Origin: Argentina anserina
Taxonomy: Eukaryota > Streptophyta > Magnoliopsida > Rosales > Rosaceae
Length of the DNA: 64,000 nucleotides
Direction of reading: 5' to 3'
Assembly (NCBI RefSeq): GCF_933775445.1
Contig: NC_065877.1
Span: 1,178,001 to 1,242,000 of the forward strand
How positions within the stretch are numbered: the stretch's first letter is position 1; every line of letters starts with the position of its first letter. Of the stretch, positions 21,324 to 32,216 are shown one piece after another. The notes below the pieces were generated by a model. It was not told the DNA's origin. It saw only the letters and a list, made by a program, of their open reading frames with translations, and did not search any database. The translations under genes and the position numbers were made by a program.

Positions 21324-22023
21324 TTCTTACTTTGATGGTTTGTTAACTTTATTTGGCAGTTCAGTTGGTTTTACTTGGCATACACTGGGATATGGTTTGG
21401 CGGTTTGGCCGTTTGGGGAACTTATATATATATAGAGTAGCCTAGACTTAATAAGTCGTGACAAAGTCGGCATATACAACATCGTATGCCAAAATTTGTA
21501 ATCAAACGCATAGAAATGATCTTATGCAAATCAAAACAATGTTGCTGTTAATTAATTTGCAACGAATTTGATGTTTAATTATGGTCCACCATCGGCATAT
21601 ACTTACATTGTTCTCAAGTCTTGTTTTACATGTTAACTTCAACTTACGGGACTAAACAAGGAGTATAACAATGTCTTTGGCAGTTACTTCCCTGAGTTTT
21701 CTTCCATCTCCTGCCGTCTATATGTTCTCACTGCTTTGTTTCATACTGTATTACTGAGAGAAAAAAATAGTCATTCACAGTACAAGTCTAAAGGATTATA
21801 AAGTTACCGGTATGGTGTGATGGCATTGTTGATTCATGCAGGTACCAGTAGCATTGTTTCTCTTGTTTTAGGTTTCAATAGGTGGAATTTACCCAAATGG
21901 TTTTCTGAAATAGTTTCTGCAAAAAATTCGCAACAAACTTTCTTAACAAAATGGTTTTCTGAAGTGAGTTTCATCATAAGTGTTGAATAAATAAGTAAAT
22001 TATGATACGTGATGTACTCATCA
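21324..22023. other. Promoter of PR-4 copy 3 and intergenic DNA
   Basis: AT-rich. A small repeat of the phrase AAATGGTTTTCTGAA occurs at about 21896 and 21949. No gene is seen; the open frame at 21834-22106 is low complexity. Confidence 0.4.
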
Positions 22024-22300
22024 TGTATAACTACTTGGACAATTTGATACTTGATATATGAAAACGAAAACCTAAAATTTGTATTCTTTTTTAGTATTTT
22101 TATCAATTTTAATTATATTTTGAGAATTATTTTTCCACTTTAGTCCTTATCTCTTTAATTTTATATTTTACTTTATATTTTTTTATCATCACCGACTTGT
22201 CTTTCATTTATCTCCAAAATATATATCCTCTACTTAGTATCTACTATGCATATATCGAAATAAAATATTAATATAATTACAAAAGATATCTATTTCATCT
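22024..22300 (+). mobile_element. Degenerate half-copy of the 700-bp foldback MITE
   Basis: Matches the left half of the element at 25003-25702 (ACTTGGACAATTTGATAC, TGATATATGAAA, ATCAATTTTAATTATATTTT and CTCTACTTAGTATCTACTAT). The right half is missing or unrecognisable. Confidence 0.55.
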
Positions 22301-22934
22301 ATATTACAATAAAGTACTCTGAGTAAGTTCGGAGTTAGGACTTAGGACCAAACACCACAAAATACACGAAGGTAGAAATGCCCCAATCATTTCCCGCCAA
22401 AACTAACTGAACTCTCTACCTTTCTTCCTCTCCGATCAGATCAAACCCTAAGCCTTCTAGAAGCACCCCATACTCAATCAACCCAATCCAAAAACCCTTC
22501 CGATTGCAACACCGGAGCTACCAGGTGAGTCAATTTTCCCCAAATCTCACTCAAGTTAATTTCTTTCCCCAATTCCAATTCTGCAAAATTCAGCTCAAAT
22601 TTAACTTCTTCTGTATAAAGATTCAAACTTTCGTGTTGGGTTTTGCTTAATTTGTGATTTGACATCGAATTAGTCAATTAGGGTTTGTTCAAATAGGGCA
22701 AGAAAGATTGTTACTTCGTTAAAGATCGAATTAGTTTCTTCATTGGAGTGAAAGACCCTAATTTCATTCCTTTTCTATTTAGGAATGTTCTTTTTGGCAC
22801 CAAAATTTAATCTTCAAAGTGTTCTTTGATATCAAAAGTAAAGTTAAACATTTCAAACACAAAAAAAAGGTGATGTTGATTTTGGTAGTTTGATCATATC
22901 ACAAGTCTGATGTCCTGAGTATTTTTTGGAGCAG

Positions 22935-24271
22935 GGCATTTGCGGAAAGGTGGGTGGCATTAGCCTGAAGAAAGATGCCCAACTACGGCGCTTATACTCG
23001 TTGTTCCTTCAAGAGGTTGGGACGAAGCTTAAAGCGTAAGTGCTTCGGCCTTCGAGTTATATGTGGATTTATCAAGAGAATCGGAGGTCTAGTTGTTATG
23101 AAAATTTTCAGTTTTTTATTGATAGTATCTGAGTTATGTAAGTAGATTTACCGGTATTAGCTGAACTCAGTTATTCTACTAACCAAGGCTGCATTTGAGC
23201 TAAAATGTAGGCTACATCTCTTAAGCATGAGAATCTTGGTTGCCTAAAAGCCTCAAGTAATACTCAGGACTGTTGCTTCTGTTATTGTTGTTTGACTAGT
23301 ACTACTCATCATACAATGTCTATGTGATCTCTGTTATTTATTTTCTTTGGGGTAAAATATCACTGTCTACTGTTTCCCTTTTCAGTTTTAATAATGCTAC
23401 TTCTCATCAACTACTTATACAAAGCTCAGTGATAAATGTGATAATTTATATATCCTTCAGGCCTCATCTGACAATTGCAACTGCAATGATGTTGTTACAT
23501 CGCTTTTATATGTGTCAGTCTCTTGCTAAGAAGGATTGGCAGGTAAAGTTATATTGTGTAACTAATGCAGAATGAAACTTTATCTAGCCACCTGAAGCCT
23601 TTTGGTCGACAATATGACAGTTAACATTTTACACCACACTTTCTGGATGATGTTGCTCTGGAGTGATATAAGATTACACACAAGCTTAATCCATATGCTC
23701 TACGATAGTTCGAAGTATCAGACAAAGAGCATGTTCATACCCATTATAATGTATGTTAAAACTCATTATATGTTTCTCGTACTCAGAATTGCATAAGTTC
23801 ACACCTCATTCATGCAGGAATTTTCAGAAAGATTTTCGAGATTTGATGTTCCTGACGGTCCTGTCGAACTTGTCCAAGCAAAGGGAGTTGATTTTAGTGG
23901 CGAAGAGAGTTATATTGACAACAATAGACTTTGATCCTGACATCGAGCTGCCATACAAGACACTTGTTACAGTTTTAAAGAGATTCAATATCCCTGACCT
24001 TACTGAGTTTGCTATGGTGAGACCTCCCATACAAGACACTATTTAAGAATTGTGTATGTGCGGTACAACTCGACGTTATTTTTGTTATATTGCAGTATTA
24101 AGTATATATATGAATGAGTGTAGGCTTCACACATCGCTGTGCCTGCAGTACAAGTCCCAATACATTGCTGCTGGTTCAATTGCTCTTGCTGCTAGAATTC
24201 TCAAAGTCAAACTACCTGCAGAGAAGGGAAGAGTTTGGTGGTCGGAGATAGATGTGGTGCCGGAACAGTGA
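22935..24271 (+). pseudogene. Cyclin-T-like gene, probably a pseudogene
   Basis: Exons 22935-23035 and 23461-23542 join in frame to read KVGGISLKKDAQLRR, YSLFLQEVGTKLKAPHLTIA and MLLHRFYMCQSLAKKDWQ, the start of a cyclin T box. A later exon (about 23820-24017) gives LILVAKRVILTTIDFD and LPYKTLVTVLKRFNIPDL, and another (to 24271) gives [20 protein letters not shown], then [13 protein letters not shown]. The exon between, expected to carry the conserved IATV.MFLA.KVEETP segment, is present only as a broken remnant near 23630-23720 (FLDDVALE, stop, YKITHKLNPYALR, stop). The reading stops at DVVPEQ, before the long C-terminal tail. Cyclin T partners CDK9 in P-TEFb; this copy probably does not. 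A leader exon with donor at 22515 (CCAG/GTGAGT) may belong to it. Confidence 0.75.
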
Positions 24272-25002
24272 CATGGTTGGTTGCAATTAGCTTCCCTTTT
24301 TGTTTCTGTTTCTATGAATAATTACTGAAGCCATTTGCCAAGTGTTAGATTGAATTCATGAGTTTATTGTTGACAGATTTCCACTTCACCTGGTTCTGGC
24401 CTGCTGGGTATTTACAGCATTTTGTTAAGATATATGACTTATTCTCATTTCATACATTGGTCACTGAGCTAATGCACAGTAAATTGGAGCCTTTATCATC
24501 CAAAGGAACGGCGATCATTTATTCTGAATCTTTGTCTAGAGAACCAAGTTCTAGTACCTCTCAGTCATGTGCTTTGAATGAAGCGGTGGATCAGTATTCT
24601 AAACACACTCCCTTGGTGGAGGACAGAGGATCAGTAGCCTGTTTTGTCTATTAGCTGCCAAAGTTCTGTAGAAAATTACAATTATGCAACTACGAAAGGC
24701 ATCAGGCAAGTGATAGTGGTCCTCAGATTATAGCAAAAAGAGGGGAATTTCAAAGTCGGAATTCAATATGCTAGAGATTGCAATGCTTCTTAAGAGGAGG
24801 AGAGATGTGATTTAGGTGTATGAGGTTCGCTGGTGTCATTGATGATGAGATTGATACTGAAGCTATCCTATATAGTGAGCATGATATTGACTAGCGCTAG
24901 AAGACATATCCGCAATGGTAAGAAACCCAAAAAAATGACTGAGCCTATATGTTGGATTGAAGTTTCATGCCACTGCTGGCATCTTCATATGTATATATAT
25001 AT
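24272..25002. other. 3' flank of the cyclin-T-like pseudogene
   Basis: An open stretch at 24358-24654 (SSKGTAIIYS, SREPSSSTSQSC) and further broken coding-like sequence to about 24830 may be remnants of the cyclin C-terminal tail, but I cannot confirm this. Confidence 0.3.
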
Positions 25003-25702
25003 GGGTAAATTCCTCCTATGGTAACTGATGTTTGGCTACTTGGATAATTTGGTACCTGATATATGAAAGTGGACAATTTGGTACCTAAAGGCTAAAGTTC
25101 TCAAATTTAGGCCATTTTGGTACTTACGTCAATTTTAACCATATTTTCAGGATTACTTCCGTCATTCTATCTCTATTTTACTTCATTTTTTCGTAATACC
25201 TCCAAATTGTCTCTAAATTATCACTAAAAATTTGATAACTCATCTACTTAGTATCTGTGATGATTTACATATATAAGTTTTCATAATATAGCTATCAATC
25301 TAAATTAATTTTAATTATAAGTAATTAAAAAAATATTTTAATAAAAAATTACAATTGCATAAAGGCAATTTATTTCATTTGCATAAAATAATTAGGATAC
25401 AATAAGTATATTAAGAAAAAAAATTATTTTAAATATATGCGAAGTAGATACTAAATAGAGTAGATATATCAATTTAATTATCTCCAAAAAGAAGTAGTTA
25501 TAGGAAGAAATGAAGAAAAATGTGAATTTAATGAGTTTAGGGCTAAAATGACGAAAATAACCTTAAAATATGATCAAAATTGATAGAGGTACCAAAATGG
25601 CTTACAAATGAGAATTTCAGGTACCAAATTGTCCGTTTTCATATATCATGTACCAAATTATCCAAGTAACCATACTTTAAATACCATAGGAGGAATTAAC
25701 CC
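25003..25702 (+). mobile_element. 700-bp foldback MITE with inverted ends over 200 bp long
   Basis: The left arm (from GGGTAAATTCCTCCTATGGT) and right arm (ending ACCATAGGAGGAATTAACCC) are inverted copies for about 200 bp, with repeated GGTACC.AATTGTCC-type motifs. Both sides abut TA microsatellites (24991-25002 and 25703-25714). It carries no coding capacity. Confidence 0.8.
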
Positions 25703-27848
25703 TATATATATATATAGTTCCACATTGTAGTTTGATTAAGGATCATTTGCAACTGTATAAGGCTATATCATACTAATTTTCTTGCTATATGTGACTACAT
25801 ATGCCATTTGGTGAACATAATTGATGAATTTAATAATGCAGTATTTTATAAGCCATTTCCAGGAATTTCCCAAAAATTCACCTCTGACATTTTCCAATAA
25901 AGCTAGCTCAGAAAGCTTACTGAACAGTGAACATCAGCCAACTTTACAGCAATGTTGGTTTATGCCAGCCTCCCGCTACACTAAGGCAACCGACCAACCG
26001 TACTTTCATTACCAAAAAAAAAAAGACCAACCGTACTTGATAGTTGGCATATACACATCAAATTATGATCTCTTAATCTATTGTCATTTGCAAAGTGTCG
26101 CGCAATTGAATTTTTTTTTTTGAACAATTCACTCGACTCAATCAATTTAATCCTATATATAATGAAAATCGTCATGTAAAATCACATAGTACGTAACGTG
26201 CATCATTTCGATAACAGATCGAAGCAAATTAAGGACGATCTTCGCAAACGGCAAGATTTGTATATGCAAAATAGTTGCAAATCCCCAGTTTTATGCTACA
26301 AATCAGGCAATGCACCAGTTGGTAATCCCCAATTTTATGCTACAAAGAAATGCTATGTCCATCTCACTAACCTCACTGTCAACCATATTTGATTCAATGT
26401 ATTACTTTAGCTTTTAAACACTACACGAACTCGATATTCCGCAATGCATTAAAACTTAAAAGTCTCATGCAAAAATGGAGAACGACATGTTCGCAACTCT
26501 CGAGTCTCGAGTGACAATTAGTAGTACTATGAAATTAAGAACGATGTTTGCAAATCCCTAAATCTGAGTTAGTAAAATACTGATTGACTTGCTGCACTTG
26601 CAAATCCCCAGTTTTATGCTGTAGATCAAGCAATGGGAATGGAATTTGCCATTTTTGGGATGGATTGTGTAGAAAGTAAAGATTAAACTAAATGTTTGAC
26701 TAATTAGCTTAATGCATGCATATCCGTGAGGGAGGGTAGATTAGTTTTCTCGACTCAAATCCCCTAGTTTCATGCGGGCGGTGATCTAACAGTTAACACA
26801 AACCGAAAGCAAATACCACCATGTCCGCCATTTCTGCAATAATATAAGCTTCTCTCTTTAATATGCCTGCAACTTCGGTCCATTCCTCCTGCACTGTTTT
26901 TATATATGGTCAAATATATAAGTTTATATTCGGAGCTTTTAAATAACAAAATTGATTTGGACCACCAGCATGTAGAGACATATTCTCATTCCTAATCGAG
27001 TCGACAACTTTCAGCTGGATGCGCATAGCTGTCCAACCTAATTAAAATCAATGGCATCAATAATTCGATGAATAATGAGGTTGAAGATGAATGGTGAATG
27101 CTCCCCTACCCAACAATCTCCACATGGTCTTGCCTTCCCAGTTCCCACCTTATCACTTCGGTTCATGGAACTTATTCGTTTTTCTACACCATCAATAAAA
27201 TTATCATTTTCGATCGAATCAATATAAATTATATGTTATGTTGTTGGATTATGAACGGAAAATTCATATTCAAATAGATGTTGTCATTCGAATAAGATGT
27301 TTAGACTCAAACTTAAGCAACACATAGCATAATTTTTCGAGTCTGACATGATTAATTATAATATCTTCGGTGAGTTATTGATCCAAAAACTATCATGATC
27401 TCGTATATATTATTAGTTTTGGAATATAAAAAACAGGAATAATGCAGAGAATCTCATGATATCCAAGTCTCCAGACATGAGGTAAATGCATTCAAATAAG
27501 AAAAGAAAATTGGGGGGAACCAAGCACTCCTTGACGAGTAGCTAGTAATATTATTAAGCAGGGAGCCATAGACAATAGTTAAAATCGGCACATCAGCACA
27601 TGAGCAAGATAATATGAACATCTTCGATCTATAATATTATTTGCTTCTTGTTCCTAACAATTCTCCGAATATATTCTTACATAAAACTTGGAAAACACTA
27701 GAGCACCAAACAAGAAAAAAACGTGGTACACAGATAGTCACAGACACATCCAAACTTCGTGCTCCATTTCCGAGTAGAGCCGGTCTGCAAATTTTACATT
27801 TGATTGTGTCCATCAACCAAGCAGACGAAGCGAGCAGCTTCTTCTCCT
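25703..27848. other. Intergenic DNA with a dispersed 20-bp repeat
   Basis: No gene is seen. AAATCCCCAGTTTTATGCT or close variants occur at 26277-26297, 26321-26341, 26600-26620 and 26757-26775. The last few hundred bases include the 3' flank of the Aux/IAA gene. Confidence 0.45.
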
Positions 27849-29496
27849 TCAACTTCTGTTCTTGAACTTCTCCACGGCTCTCGGTGCTGCATATACAAAT
27901 CAGAGCAATTTGGATAATTATGACAAAAATCTCAATTTGCAAGGGAATTATCTCTTGTACATCATTGATAATCTAAAGTACTAACCAAGTCCGATTGCCT
28001 CGGATCCCTTCATTATTCGCAAGCGTTTGCATGAATCGACGAACATCCTGCAAAATATCAAAAACTAGATTAGCAAAATCGTTCATTTGATTCAAGTTTT
28101 AAATTTAGTTAACCACTTCAATCCACGAGAACTTACTCCCATGGTACATCTCCCACAAGCATCCAATCTCCATCTTTGTCTTCATAAGTAGGCACATACT
28201 CAGAACCATTCAGAAGGTCTATCAGTTTGCTTTCGTTCATGAAATCCTTCATTCCTTGTGACCCACAGTTACCTTCATTCAAGTAAACATAAAAATATAA
28301 TTAATTTATTACCACTTGTAAACAAAGAATGGAAATCGTAGCGTGAACTGCATGTGAAATGTTAGCTATAGGTAAAATTAATCTTTGAATTACCAATAGT
28401 GAAGGAGCTGAACATTTTTCCTAGGGCAGTAGAAAGCTCTTGGTAGCTTTGGTACAACTTCAAATCGACTTTGCGCAAGTATGGTGCCCCATCCATACTC
28501 ACTTTTACAAAGGCCGCACTAGTACTAGTGCTGCCGGTCTTTTCAGCCTGATCCTGATCTGTGCTCTTCTTCTGGACAGTTACAATGTTCTTTCGGAATG
28601 AACGGACTGGTGGCCAACCCACAACTTGAGCCCTATCATAATTAACAGAGTAGATCCAATTAGTTACAGTGTTGTTATGTAATTAGTACTAATTAGTTTT
28701 AGCACTAGATAGATAATTAGATATCACTTTCTTGACCTATAATCATCTTTTGTCTCAGTGCGGTGTCCTCGATTCATTGTTGGATAGTCGAGGAAAAAAG
28801 CAAATGAGATAAAATAAGATTCCATATGTTTTGTTCTTTTCCTTATCCTTCCCGACCAGTTATGCACTAATTGAATTAAATAATTTAGACCTCACAAACA
28901 CAAAATGAGATTCTCTTCTTACCATGAAGAAACAAGAGGTTTGGAACTCTGAAATTAGAACTACACAGCTCTTTTATATGATTTGCAGTTCAATATATAC
29001 GTCAATTCAACATAGCTTTTACCAAATGATGCGGTTCTAAAACCCTCAGTGATTGTTAATTAGCGAAACGCAGATCCACTTTTGTTGGTGATCGATGACC
29101 TCTTATGTTGTAAATCATGACTTAATTCTAGCCAGAACTCCCCAGAAGAGTTCATATATATAATCTTAGACCATGAAAAGAAAAAACGAGCTACAAAAAC
29201 AAAACTTACTTTGCACGAGGAGCAGGAGCTGCAGAAGCATCCGCCTCCTTCTTGATCTCCACCTGACCATCTCCAGCCGACCGATTCTGATCATCGTTTC
29301 CCGACGAAAAGTTGAGCTTCAAATCAACCGTCTCCAAAAACCCTCTCTTCCCATTATTACCGCTCTTCACGCCTTGGTCGCCGTCTTTCAGCGCACCCGG
29401 CAACCCTAGACGCAGCTCCGTCTCTTCAAAGTTTATCAGGCTGTACTTCCGGCCCGCCTCCGTAACACCACCAGCCATGGCTGCAGTACTATTCAT
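27849..29496 (-). CDS. Aux/IAA auxin-response repressor, IAA7/14/16-like
   Basis: Five exons: 29496-29210, 28632-28394, 28272-28137, 28047-27986 and 27886-27849, all GT-AG with consistent phases, 253 residues. Domain I contains the EAR motif ([12 protein letters not shown]). Domain II is the TIR1-dependent degron [13 protein letters not shown], immediately after the first intron. Domains III/IV form the PB1 interaction fold ([20 protein letters not shown], then [20 protein letters not shown] and [16 protein letters not shown]). The C-terminus [12 protein letters not shown] is typical of the IAA7/14/16 clade. The protein is nuclear, binds ARF transcription factors and TOPLESS, and is degraded in auxin. 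The start is the ATG of [11 protein letters not shown]; a GTG three codons upstream is not used. It faces away from the second Aux/IAA gene at 36217. Confidence 0.95.
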
Positions 29497-31791
29497 TGAA
29501 ACCACAACTATACACTTCTACTTCTTCACACGTTGAAACTCTTTGAGTTCGAGTTCTGTAGTTTTCTGAGGTTTCTTGGTGTGCTGGTGAAGAGGGTGCA
29601 GGAGTGAATAAAAACGTGTGACTTTGGAGGAAGGCAAAATTAGGTCGGAGGTGGGATGATAAATGATTTGGAAATGGAATCTCTTTAGGATTTGGAGGGC
29701 TGCGATGTGTCCACGTGGTCGACGCCGTTAGCTGGATCGGCCTTGGGTTGTCGGAGAAGTGATGTCACGCGTGATGTCAGTATTCGGGAATGATTGTAGG
29801 AGAGGCAAGTGGACATAGGACAACTTAGCTCTATTTACGCCTTTTGATATGTTTTTTTCGGCCTACCGGCCTAGCTTACTCCTTAATTCCAGATTTTAGA
29901 ATTAAGTACGATTTCGTAAATTATTCCCAAATTTAATCCTTTCTCAAATGTTCCTCTTTTCCATAAATACTATCTGTAAATTCCCAGACTGTTGCCACCT
30001 TCTTCTTTTTGGAGACCGTCGTTGATGGATGAGCTTTATTTGTATGAATCAAGAATTTCTTATACTTTATAATGATTCGGGAACAGTTAAGTGTCTAAAA
30101 CATAACTAACTATCGTAGGTCCATAGGTGTTAGAGTTTGTAAGAATCTTTGTGTGGGAATCGCGGCAACGCTAATTGGAGTTGAAACCATGTATTGTTTC
30201 AAAATTCCCCATGTAAGATTAGTCGGTGAGTCTAAGAAACTTTTGAAGTAACTGTTATTATTATGAACCTCGATTTTTTCTTTCAAGTTTTACTCTATAG
30301 ATCCATAATTGATCAATTGGCATATATGCAGGGTTTATGTAGAGCACATACATGTATCTTATTGATATCATGGACGCATAACCCGCAAGATGAACACACT
30401 ACAACATATTTTACGGTGAAGTAAGACAGCATGGTACGTACTCTATCAGTGTAATAAATATCCTCGAGATATTTGTCCATTACAAATGCTTGACCAATAG
30501 TTTCTAATCCGACTATCCACGATAGCTTCACTATCACTACGACACTACTTCACAGTGCATGCTGATGGACTTGGACTGGCTTCCTTATCTTACCCTGAAC
30601 TCGATCTCCACTTTCATGAAAGGAACAAACAGGGACAATGGTTAGGCACGTACATAGTACTTCTCACAAGATAATGCCAACACAACACAGTGAAGTAAGT
30701 GAACACACACAGCTACCATTCCCTAATAATAGAGCTCAAAAGGAAGAGATAAGGCAATAGTGCTTAGCAAAGTGGTCCGTCGATCAATCCAAATGTCTAA
30801 AATTGCCAACTATCTTGCTGGATTCAACGCATAACGTACTGGATAAGGTATGCTCCAATAATCGTAAATAAGAGTAGGTTGTAGAACAATTTTCAGTCAC
30901 ATGACCAGAACAACTTAACAATGAATCTGAACTAAGGGTGAAAGTAATCTAACGATTTAGATGCCTTGTTGTTGTTTCGTTAAAAGAAGTAATTAACTAA
31001 AACGCTGTATAATTTGGAAATATATGTAATCATATTGTTGAGAAAATCAAAACCTAGCTTATCAACCAACCACATTGTGTGGTGACAATCAAAGCACACA
31101 AGAACGTCATGGAGTCATAGCATGGATAAGGTCCAACTGTTCATAAAAGTAGGCCATAAGCTGCTTAGTGTTTAGAGAAGCAAAAACAAAGGCAATTCCA
31201 GGTTGTTTGTTGCAATAAATTTGGTGTTTGATATAAATGAGACCTATCAATCTATCATAGTGTTATTCTTCTATTAATATGGACCAACCATATAACATAT
31301 AATTAATTGAATCAAATTCTTTGCCTTTGGAAAATAATAATATGTGATGGTTCTTGCTTAGTTGACATGATAGCCCGAATGTACTGGGGTATCCGACATG
31401 ATCATACTGAGGACTTAGGACTCTATCAACCAAAAAAAATAAAAATAAATGGAAATTGAACAAAAAAAATGAAGTCCTATCTGGCAACTGCTTGTTGGTT
31501 GTTAGTGGGGTCCATCATAGTGCGTCAGTGGCGCTGGCCCACTCTTGTAATGTATTCCACTAGAGGAAAGTGTTAGGGAGTGGCACATGGCTGCCCTTTC
31601 CTTCGTCTTAGTTCACTTTTGGGGACCCGTTCAACCTCCTCCATTAAAGGTTCTTCCTTGAGCTCGTTGCCAAGAACCCTATCCAAGAGGGCATGTATCA
31701 AAACGTAATGATGGTTTGTAGCAACTTGAAAAGAGGAATTAGGAACCTTTCTCTCTTCGCTTTTCTTTTGGGTAGGGATGTACGGAAGAGT
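29497..31791. other. Aux/IAA upstream region and intergenic DNA
   Basis: Leader and promoter of the Aux/IAA gene, then AT-rich intergenic DNA. I see no other gene; open frames at 30313-30537 and 31263-31487 have no support. Confidence 0.4.
29711..29754 (-). promoter_or_regulatory. G-box and ARF-type element upstream of the Aux/IAA gene
   Basis: A CCACGTGG G-box at 29711-29718 and TGTCGG, the preferred core for ARF binding, at 29749-29754, lie 215-260 bp upstream of the start codon. Their use is inferred only from the motif match. Confidence 0.4.
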
Positions 31792-32082
31792 ATGCTTCAT
31801 TGATCCATGTATATTCTGCTCTTTTTAGTACATAACAAAGATTTAGTAGATCGAACAAAGAGTGAGCGCACACTTTAAAAGCAGTGGTGGAGCTATAAAT
31901 TATAATTAGGAGTGGCCAATATGCAGCTAAAACCTATAGAGGGATGCTTCATTGATCGATGTATATTCTACTCTTTTTAGAACATAATAAAGATCTAGCA
32001 TATCAAACAACTTTAAAAGCAATGGCGGAGCTAGATGTTATAATTGAGAGGGACTAATATGCCGCTAAAACATATAGAGGGA
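31792..32082 (+). repeat. Tandem duplication of about 150 bp
   Basis: Unit 1 (31792-31943) and unit 2 (31944-32082) share ATGCTTCATTGATC.ATGTA, TATTCT.CTCTTTTTAG, CTTTAAAAGCA.TGG.GGAGCTA and AAAC.TATAGAGGGATG. Unit 2 lacks about 13 bp (the GTGAGCGCACA part). The repeated segment includes the left end of the MITE at 32020. Confidence 0.85.
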
Positions 32083-32208
32083 TGCCGATGTGTACGATTA
32101 TCATATGTTTAAGTATAATTAAGCTATATTATAAAGAAGAAAACAATAAGCGTCTAACAAATAGGGGGTGCCATGCCACCTAGTGGCACCATGCTAGCTC
32201 CTCCCCTG
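32020..32208 (+). mobile_element. hAT-like MITE, 189 bp
   Basis: Ends CAATGGCGGAGCTAG and, inverted, CTAGCTCCTCCCCTG. Flanked by TTTAAAAG (32012-32019) and TTTGAAAG (32209-32216), an 8-bp target duplication with one mismatch. It belongs with the GGCGGAGCTA-type element at 6818. Confidence 0.75.
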
Positions 32209-32216
32209 TTTGAAAG

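Noticed and set aside
24358..24654. 98-codon plus-strand ORF after the cyclin-T-like pseudogene
   Set aside because: Ser-rich and possibly a cyclin tail remnant, but not joined in frame and with no motif; mentioned only as flank.
31573..31800. 75-codon minus-strand ORF with a basic C-terminus (RVPKSELRRRKGQPC)
   Set aside because: It starts with a true ATG, but I see no signal peptide, no known small-peptide motif and no second copy of the coding part. Support is too weak to call a gene.
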